Below are positions 16,865 to 22,182 of a DNA stretch of 22,182 nucleotides, in pieces (positions within the stretch are counted from its first letter, which is position 1; each line of letters starts with the position of its first letter). The DNA comes from Bdellovibrio sp. GTDB taxonomy: Bacteria > Bdellovibrionota > Bdellovibrionia > Bdellovibrionales > Bdellovibrionaceae. The stretch covers positions 1-22,182 of the forward strand of contig JAHRXB010000105.1 in assembly GCA_019104905.1 (NCBI GenBank), in the 5' to 3' direction. The notes below the pieces were generated by a model. That model was not told the DNA's origin. It saw nothing but the letters and a program-made list of their open reading frames with translations, and ran no database searches. The translations under genes and the position numbers were made by a program.

Positions 16865-18886
16865 ATGGATTGGCTTAAAGGGTTGAACCCCGAACAGCAG
16901 AAGGCCGTAAAACATAATTACGGTCCTTTGCTTATTTTGGCTGGGGCGGGTTCGGGCAAAACGACAGTTCTTGTTTCAAGAACGGGGAGATTGGTTTCTG
17001 AAAGAGTCGCGAAGGCTCAAGAGATCTGTGTTCTTACGTTCACCAACAAAGCCGCGCGCGAACTCACACATCGAGTGGGAGTTAAGCTTGGTAACACGGG
17101 GAAAGGTCTTTGGGCGGGGACCTTCCACTCTTTTGGTCTGCAGATTCTGCGACGTTTTCATAAACATGCCGGTCTGTCGCCGTATTTTGGGATTGTCGAT
17201 CAGAGTGATTGCAATGCCATCCTGAAGGATCTGATTAAAGACGTCAAAAATTCAGGTAAAGACAAGTTCGATGTCGATAAGATTTTGGCGATGATCAATG
17301 ATCGTCGTACCGGAATCGCCTTACAGAATGAAGCCTTTGATGAATACCACGAGATGGCCGAGGTTTTGGCTCCGAAATTCGCCAAACGCTTAGAACATTT
17401 GGGCGTGGTGGACTTTGAAGGTCTTTTGATAAAACCTCTCCAACTTTTTAAAGAGCATCCAGATATTCTTGAAAAGGTACAAAATTCGTTCAGCCAAGTA
17501 ATGGTCGATGAGTTTCAAGACACCAATCGAATGCAGATGGATTTGATTCATCAGATCGTGCGAGTTCATAACAACGTCACCGTGGTTGGAGACGACGATC
17601 AGTCCATTTATGGTTGGCGAGGGGCGGAAGTAAAAAATATTCTGAACTTTCCGCAAGAATTTAAAAACTGTGAAGTGATTAAGCTCGAGCGGAATTACCG
17701 GTCCTCTTCTGAAATTTTGGCGGTGGCGAACGCCGCCATTTCAAAAAATAAAAACCGCCATGGGAAGATCCTTCGTGCGGAAGCCGCCCAAGAAACAGGT
17801 GAACTTCCTGAAATGTTTCTACTAGATCGCGAAGAAGACGAATGTGAGTTTGTCGTCAGCGAAATCCTGCATTTCCAAAGGCAAGGTTATAGTTATAAGG
17901 ACTTTGCTATTCTGTATCGCTCAAACACCCAAGGGGGGCTGATCGAGTCCTCTTTGCGACGGGCTAATATCCCTTATAATATTTCCGGTGGAACCTCGAT
18001 TTTTGATCGCCGTGAGATCAAAGACTTGATGGCCTACCTCAAGCAAGCTTTGGCTCCGAATGAGGTGTCTTTGCGTCGTATTATCAACGTTCCTTCGCGG
18101 GGCATCGGTGATACGACAATTGAAAAGCTCAGTGAATTTGCTCTTAAGAAAAGAATCAACTTTGTGGATGCCTGCCGTTTTTGGAAAGAAGCGGAAGTGC
18201 AGGAAAAAGCCGGTGAGTCCATTGATGAACTGATGAAGTTTATCGAAGACCTTCCTAAGAACATCTTGGATTTCCAAGTGGGTTCTACCCCGGGAGCTAA
18301 GATGGTCGAAATTTTTCAGAATATCGGCTATCGCGATTATGTGTATGGCACGGCGGCAGATCCGACCAGCGCTGAAAAGAAGTGGATGGTTGTTGAAATT
18401 CTAGGGCGGATCTTGGATGCGTATCTAGGCCGTCGGGCTTACGATATGGAAAGTATCAAATCCTTCGTGGATGCGATGTTATTGCGCGATGATATGTCTC
18501 AAGAAGAGGAAAATCCCAATAAAGTGCAACTCATGACGTTGCATGCCTCTAAAGGCTTGGAATTCCCCGTCGTGATTTTGGCGGGGCTGGAAGAAGACCT
18601 TTTACCTCATAAAAACCTGGGATCTGATATCGATGAAGAGCGCCGTTTGTTTTATGTCGGCGTCACTCGCGCGAAAAAACGTTTGGTCATGACCCGCTGT
18701 CAGCAACGCAAAAAAAACGGGGCCGTGCGCCCAGTGACTCCGTCACGGTTCTTGCTGGAAATTCCCAAGGAACTCTATAAGGAATTCCCTTTGGGAGTTC
18801 GCCCGGTGTCAGGTCAAGAACGCGAAGACTTGGTTGCGAGTTTTCTTTCTAAGCTGGATAGTAAGATCGGGCCTTCTAAGAAGTAG
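16865..18886 (+). CDS. UvrD/Rep/PcrA-family SF1A DNA helicase
   Basis: A 3'-5' ATP-dependent DNA helicase for repair and replication-fork maintenance, 673 residues. Motifs in order: Q motif LNPEQQKAV, Walker A GAGSGKT (27-33), motif Ia LTFTNKAARE, TFHSFG, Walker B DEFQDTN (215-221), motif III GDDDQSIYGWRGA (242-254), motif IV LERNYRSS, motif V TLHASKGLEFPVV, and motif VI FYVGVTRAKKRL. It stops about 50 residues after motif VI, as in Rep. It has no C-terminal Tudor-like domain of the PcrA/UvrD kind; such a module is on the preceding gene. The start lacks a clear Shine-Dalgarno. Whether Rep or PcrA fits best is not settled by eye. Confidence 0.96.
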   Translation: MDWLKGLNPEQQKAVKHNYGPLLILAGAGSGKTTVLVSRTGRLVSERVAKAQEICVLTFTNKAARELTHRVGVKLGNTGKGLWAGTFHSFGLQILRRFHKHAGLSPYFGIVDQSDCNAILKDLIKDVKNSGKDKFDVDKILAMINDRRTGIALQNEAFDEYHEMAEVLAPKFAKRLEHLGVVDFEGLLIKPLQLFKEHPDILEKVQNSFSQVMVDEFQDTNRMQMDLIHQIVRVHNNVTVVGDDDQSIYGWRGAEVKNILNFPQEFKNCEVIKLERNYRSSSEILAVANAAISKNKNRHGKILRAEAAQETGELPEMFLLDREEDECEFVVSEILHFQRQGYSYKDFAILYRSNTQGGLIESSLRRANIPYNISGGTSIFDRREIKDLMAYLKQALAPNEVSLRRIINVPSRGIGDTTIEKLSEFALKKRINFVDACRFWKEAEVQEKAGESIDELMKFIEDLPKNILDFQVGSTPGAKMVEIFQNIGYRDYVYGTAADPTSAEKKWMVVEILGRILDAYLGRRAYDMESIKSFVDAMLLRDDMSQEEENPNKVQLMTLHASKGLEFPVVILAGLEEDLLPHKNLGSDIDEERRLFYVGVTRAKKRLVMTRCQQRKKNGAVRPVTPSRFLLEIPKELYKEFPLGVRPVSGQEREDLVASFLSKLDSKIGPSKK

Positions 18887-18894
18887 GCTTGCTC

Positions 18895-19025
18895 CCTCTA
18901 AAGACCCAGTGCCCTTCCCATTAAACAGATCTCCTCGGACAGTCCTCGCGGACGCGCCCCTTTCGGGGCTGCTGCTGCGGAACTCGGATATCTGTTTAAT
19001 GGGAAGGGCACTGGGTCTTTAGAGG
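18895..19025. repeat. Perfect 36-bp inverted repeat with a structured 59-nt loop
   Basis: The left arm 18895-18930 begins CCTCTAAAGACC and ends AAACAGAT. It is the exact reverse complement of the right arm 18990-19025 (36 of 36). The loop 18931-18989 holds two further hairpins: GTCC-TCGC-GGAC (18942-18953) and GCCCC-TTTC-GGGGC (18956-18969). It starts 9 nt after the helicase stop and ends 35 nt before the stop of the convergent lipoprotein gene, so both transcripts would fold it. No T-run follows, so it is not a typical intrinsic terminator. It has no reading frame of note. Options: a bidirectional transcription barrier, a MITE or REP-type element, or a structured RNA. Confidence 0.95.
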
Positions 19026-19060
19026 AATAGATGCGTCCTTCGACGCCCCAGAGTAAGGCC

Positions 19061-20005
19061 CTAGTTTATGGCGTTGATCCAGGGGGTTGATTGGTAGTGG
19101 GTTTTTAGGCCGTTCATAGCGTTGATTTGATAGGTTCTGTAGGCGGAATCGGGAGAGAGGCCGTTGTAACACGCGCTGAAGCCCGAGGAGTAGCGGTTGT
19201 AGGCGCCTAAGAGTTTATCTATCGGGTTTCCTGTTTGATTGCAACTCAAGGTGCGCGCTTCTATGTAGTTGTCATAGTACTCAGTGAAGCCATAATAAAG
19301 TGTGGTTTCGATACTGCAGTATTCTTTGTTTGCGAAAAAGGCGGTGTTCAGAAGTTGGCTTGCAGAAAATCCTGAGCGGGCCACTTGAGTGATGCCCCAG
19401 TCATCCAGCACATTGTAGGAGCCACCACTTAAGATCACGAAAAACCAATCTTTGTAGCGCACATAGTGCTGCCAACCACTTTCTTGCCAGGCGAGGGCTT
19501 TAAGGGCCTTTAAGAAGTTTTGTTTTTCAGTCCCAGTCAGCACCCCTCCTCGATCGGTAATTAGCTGGAGGCCAACTTTTTCAATCAGGCGGTCGATGTT
19601 TTGATAGTAAGCGCTTTTTTGCGCACGATCTTTCCATTGGTCGGCGGTGAGGGCATAGGGTAAATCTATTTTTCCATAGCAGTTCGTCGTGACGTCGGCG
19701 TACTGAGAGCCTCGTCCTGCGGTGACAGAACTTTTTAAAGTCCAACGATCAAAAAGATTCGACACTCTTATTTTGGTTCCGATATTTTCTCGTCCTAAAT
19801 CTTCGGTGGGAAGGTCAGGATATGAGGCTTCGGGAGGCGTCGGATCGTCAAGCCCAGGCGTTGGGGGGAGTGCTGGCGCTGGCTCCTCCGCAGACGTAGA
19901 TCGGTTGGAATCGATCGGGCTGGACGAGGTCGAAAGGGAGCACGAGGCCCCGATCAGCGTGATAATAGACGCAAGCAGAATTCGCAATTTGAAGTCCATA
20001 GGCAC
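19061..20005 (-). CDS. Probable lytic transglycosylase (SLT-like) lipoprotein
   Basis: A 314-residue protein. A hydrophobic signal segment ends in LIGASC (Cys22), a near-lipobox with Gly at -3, and Ser follows the Cys, so outer-membrane sorting is expected. A Ser/Pro-rich linker follows to about residue 66. The C-terminal half has the spaced motifs of an SLT muramidase fold: LAWQESGW with candidate catalytic Glu175, DDWGITQV (201-208), and AYNRYSSG near 268-275. Such enzymes cleave peptidoglycan. GTG 20005 is kept because AAGGAG lies 7 nt upstream; the ATG at 19999 would be 13 nt away. Fold by motif order only. Confidence 0.75.
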   Translation of the reverse strand: MPMDFKLRILLASIITLIGASCSLSTSSSPIDSNRSTSAEEPAPALPPTPGLDDPTPPEASYPDLPTEDLGRENIGTKIRVSNLFDRWTLKSSVTAGRGSQYADVTTNCYGKIDLPYALTADQWKDRAQKSAYYQNIDRLIEKVGLQLITDRGGVLTGTEKQNFLKALKALAWQESGWQHYVRYKDWFFVILSGGSYNVLDDWGITQVARSGFSASQLLNTAFFANKEYCSIETTLYYGFTEYYDNYIEARTLSCNQTGNPIDKLLGAYNRYSSGFSACYNGLSPDSAYRTYQINAMNGLKTHYQSTPWINAIN

Positions 20006-20101
20006 AGGAAGGCTCCTTAAATAATGTGCCTATTTATTGAGCACCCAGGTGAGAAAATCACGAGGTAATTGAAGGGCGAAGTAAGTTCTCTTCTTAGGTC
20101 T

Positions 20102-20130
20102 TAAGAAAGGCCGACGGTCTTGGAGTCGGC
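20102..20130 (-). terminator. Candidate terminator of the RluA-type gene
   Basis: On the minus strand GCCGAC (20130-20125) pairs with GTCGGC (20115-20110) around a 9-nt loop, and CTTTCTTAA follows. It is about 50 nt beyond the pseudouridine synthase stop. The T tract is interrupted, so strength is uncertain. Confidence 0.45.
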
Positions 20131-20179
20131 TCATATTTCCTGGTGTCGACGATCTTACGTAAAGCTGAGACGGGCCCCT

Positions 20180-20857
20180 TTAGCTCTGAAAAAGCTTTTT
20201 AAAATCAGGAGGAACGGGAGTTTCAAAAGTTTGTACTCGTCCTCCGATGGGAAGAGTTAAACGAAACGCGTGCAGGTACATGCGATCGTTGCCATAGATT
20301 TTCGCCATTTTGCTGTTGTAAGTGGGATCATTATAGCGGGGATCGCCGACGATGGCATGTTTTGCTAAAGCACTGTGTTTGCGGATTTGATGTTGACGGC
20401 CTGTCAGCAAACGAAGCTCCACCAACGAAAAGAATTTATTGGATTCAAGGACTCGGTACAAAGTTTTGGCTTCAATGCGGTCCTTCAAAAGGCCTTGGGG
20501 ATTCTTCCGTCCTTCGGCTTTGTCAGAAATAGGGAAGGCCCATTCTTGCCACTCGTCGGAAACATCCATGGGGCCGCGAAGAACGGCGTAGTACATTTTT
20601 TCTGCTTTGTGATTTTGAAACTGTTCAGAAAGTGAAGCCGCGGCTTCCTGTTCTGTGGCAACCACCAAAAGACCGCTGGTCTCTTTGTCGAGGCGATGGA
20701 CGGGGTAGATGTCGTGAAAGGTGCCAGGATGAAGCTGTTTCTTTAAAATACTGCGAACGTCTCCAGCTTCGTTATGGACAGAAATCCCCGTGGGTTTGTT
20801 GATGATCAGCCAGTGCTTAGATTTTTCAACAACAGGCAGTTTTTGGGCAGGCTTCAT
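20180..20857 (-). CDS. RluA-family RNA pseudouridine synthase
   Basis: Converts uridine to pseudouridine in rRNA or tRNA. The 225-residue protein is a bare catalytic domain without an S4 RNA-binding domain. It has INKPTGISVH, the RluA signature HRLDKETSG with catalytic Asp57, TGRQHQIRKH, and GDPRYN. The frame is open to 20923, but AGGAG lies 5 nt before ATG 20857 and the extra 22 residues look non-coding, so 20857 is chosen. The closest resemblance is to short RluA/TruC-like members; the target site cannot be read from sequence. It lies 174 nt upstream of the lipoprotein gene on the same strand, with a candidate terminator between. Confidence 0.93.
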   Translation of the reverse strand: MKPAQKLPVVEKSKHWLIINKPTGISVHNEAGDVRSILKKQLHPGTFHDIYPVHRLDKETSGLLVVATEQEAAASLSEQFQNHKAEKMYYAVLRGPMDVSDEWQEWAFPISDKAEGRKNPQGLLKDRIEAKTLYRVLESNKFFSLVELRLLTGRQHQIRKHSALAKHAIVGDPRYNDPTYNSKMAKIYGNDRMYLHAFRLTLPIGGRVQTFETPVPPDFKKLFQS

Positions 20858-21086
20858 GGGCACTCCTAATGAACTCAATAGAAAAAGTCTTCCTTTATTA
20901 CGGGAGAGCGAGGGGGAATGCACGAAAATTAGTGTTCGGCGGTGGAGGGAGGGCCTGGGGGTTCTAAAATTGCGAAAAAACTACCGTCCTTGTGTAGGAA
21001 GGGTGTGATTGTTGGCAGGAATGACCTCGGAGAATAGAAAAGGAGAAAGGGAAGCTAGAGAATAGCAGGGATGTGAGGAGTTCTAT

Positions 21087-21353
21087 ATGCATCCGTCAAT
21101 TTCTGAGTTCCTGGATTTCTTAGATAAGGAAGATGATCCCGATTATGGGGATTTTAAGCGGGAAGTGGATCTGCACTTGCGCCATATGATCGAGTCCCTG
21201 CGGCCGTTGGCCCCCGAACAGATCTGGCAGCTTCGTAAGATGCGCGAGCAATTACTCTGGTCTTATAAGAGCGATAAGGACGTAGAGCAGATGAAGTCGC
21301 TTTTAAGGCAGGAAGTCCAACATCTGGAGGACTTTAATCCCCCAGAGCTATGA
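21087..21353 (+). CDS. Small acidic helical protein of unknown function upstream of a ParA gene
   Basis: An 88-residue protein rich in Glu, Asp, Leu and Arg. It is probably all-helical, with heptad-like stretches (EVDLHLRHMIESLRPL; EQMKSLLRQEVQHLED) that could form a coiled coil. It has no signal peptide, Cys, or known motif. GAGGAG lies shortly before the ATG. The next gene, a ParA ATPase, starts 72 nt downstream on the same strand, so it may be a partner or accessory of that ATPase. This is inferred from position only. The 163-230 nt region upstream holds no convincing promoter match. Confidence 0.7.
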   Translation: MHPSISEFLDFLDKEDDPDYGDFKREVDLHLRHMIESLRPLAPEQIWQLRKMREQLLWSYKSDKDVEQMKSLLRQEVQHLEDFNPPEL

Positions 21354-21425
21354 TAATAACTCTGTGCGCCGCTCTTGCTCTTGGGCCCTGCTCTCCGGTA
21401 GGCTCTTATCCAGAAGGAGGTCCTT

Positions 21426-22182
21426 ATGTCCACATTGGCGCAGCAGGAATTTTGTATCACCCTCAGTGATTTGGCCTCTTTTATGGAAGTTCCGCCCAGT
21501 GAAGTTAAGAAAAAGGCCGAAGTCGTTCTGCAAAAGAAAATCAGATCTCCTTGGTTGTTGCCAGAAGAGGTCCGTTCGCTGCTTTTGTCTGAAGGTTATG
21601 TTTATCCTCAAAAAGTGATTTCTGTGCAGATGCTCAAAGGGGGCGTGGCTAAAACCACCTCTGTTTTGAACATGGGGCTGCGAGCGGCCATGTACGGCGC
21701 GCGAGTGCTTTTTGTAGATTTGGATCAACAGGCCAATCTTAGTTTTGCTCTTGGAGTGGAAGATGAAAGTCTTCCGGTGTGGGTGGATATTGCCGAAAAA
21801 CGCAAAAGCATTGAAGAGTGCGTGCGTTTTGTCGAGCCTCATGTCGACTTGATTCCGTCTTCTTTGAATAATTCAGTTTTGGATCGCGTTTTGCTCAACT
21901 CCAATCGCAATTGGTCGCAAATCGTCAAGACTCCTTTAGAGAAAATCAAACATCGGTATGATCTGATTCTGATCGACACAGCACCGGCCTTGAGTGCGGT
22001 GAATACGGCGGTGACGGTGGCATCGGATGAAGTTATTTTGCCCGTGAACCCCGACAAGTTTGCTTTTCTCGGGTTGCATAAGAACCTCAGTGAATTGGAA
22101 GATATTAAGCGCGACTTTGATTTAAGCTTCTCGAAAAAGATTTTATTCACAAAGTTTGATGGGCGGGAAAACACCAGCCATG
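21426..22182 (+). CDS. ParA/Soj-family partition ATPase (partial, runs off the window)
   Basis: A P-loop ATPase of the MinD/ParA group. 252 residues are visible and the frame is open at the window end. It has the deviant Walker A KGGVAKTT (71-78), the Walker A-prime segment FVDLDQQANLS (96-106), and Walker B ILIDTAPAL (181-189). About 65 residues precede the P-loop, with LSDLASFMEVPPSEVKKKA resembling a helix-turn-helix. This matches the longer type Ia (plasmid P1-like) ParA proteins, which also bind operator DNA, rather than short chromosomal Soj. AAGGAGG lies 5 nt before the ATG, a very strong ribosome site. ParB was not seen; it would have to lie past the window end. Confidence 0.93.
   Translation, partial: MSTLAQQEFCITLSDLASFMEVPPSEVKKKAEVVLQKKIRSPWLLPEEVRSLLLSEGYVYPQKVISVQMLKGGVAKTTSVLNMGLRAAMYGARVLFVDLDQQANLSFALGVEDESLPVWVDIAEKRKSIEECVRFVEPHVDLIPSSLNNSVLDRVLLNSNRNWSQIVKTPLEKIKHRYDLILIDTAPALSAVNTAVTVASDEVILPVNPDKFAFLGLHKNLSELEDIKRDFDLSFSKKILFTKFDGRENTSH

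Noticed and set aside
18895-19025. Retron or CRISPR-like element at the inverted repeat
   Set aside because: No reverse transcriptase or cas genes are nearby, and there is only one pair of arms with no regularly spaced direct repeats.
20858-20923. N-terminal extension of the RluA-type gene
   Set aside because: AGGAG is placed correctly for ATG 20857, and the extra residues do not resemble the family.
1-22182. tRNA, rRNA, transposase, prophage or CRISPR array
   Set aside because: None was seen on either strand by reading; a covariance-model search could still find a small RNA that was missed.

Overview
The window looks like chromosomal DNA of a Bdellovibrio-type predatory bacterium (Bdellovibrionota) or a close relative. 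This rests on the overall character of the proteins, roughly even base composition, dense packing, a large Cys-rich exported protein with no recognisable domain, and many secreted or lipidated proteins. No 16S or other decisive marker is present, so the assignment is an inference. About 23 genes are supported, the last one cut by the window end.

Layout. 50-681 (minus): a HigB/RelE-type toxin followed by an overlapping XRE antitoxin. 959-4247 (plus): dnaJ then dnaK. dnaK has its own apparent RpoH-type heat-shock promoter and a strong rho-independent terminator. 4349-7370 (plus): AMP-forming acetyl-CoA synthetase and a DusB-like tRNA dihydrouridine synthase. 7380-8059 (minus): a glutaredoxin and a small exported beta-rich protein. 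8106-11282 (plus): a zinc-ribbon SAM methyltransferase, then a 794-residue exported Cys-rich protein of unknown function. 11279-13090 (minus): a tightly coupled ychJ / EVE-domain / dusC operon. 13242-18886 (plus): a likely five-gene operon of a YdfG-type dehydrogenase, fumarase C, an unknown 310-residue protein, a zinc-ribbon protein ending in a Tudor-like module, and a Rep/PcrA/UvrD helicase. 18895-19025: a perfect 36-bp inverted repeat with a 59-nt structured loop. 19061-20857 (minus): a probable lytic transglycosylase lipoprotein and an RluA-type pseudouridine synthase. 21087 to the end (plus): an unknown 88-residue protein and a ParA-type ATPase that runs out of the window.

How the genes fit together. 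Most of the content is housekeeping: protein folding (DnaJ/DnaK), acetate activation and the TCA cycle (Acs, FumC), redox (glutaredoxin), and RNA modification or reading (two Dus enzymes, one RluA enzyme, an EVE protein). The parts that stand out are: (1) the helicase operon, where a C-terminal module resembling the RNA-polymerase-binding Tudor domain of PcrA/UvrD appears to sit on a separate zinc-ribbon protein next to a helicase that lacks it; (2) the long perfect inverted repeat between convergent genes; (3) the large exported Cys-rich protein; and (4) the EVE-dusC coupling. I found no CRISPR array, tRNA, rRNA, transposase or prophage genes. No gene-free stretch exceeds 300 bases; the longest is the 262-nt dnaJ-dnaK gap.
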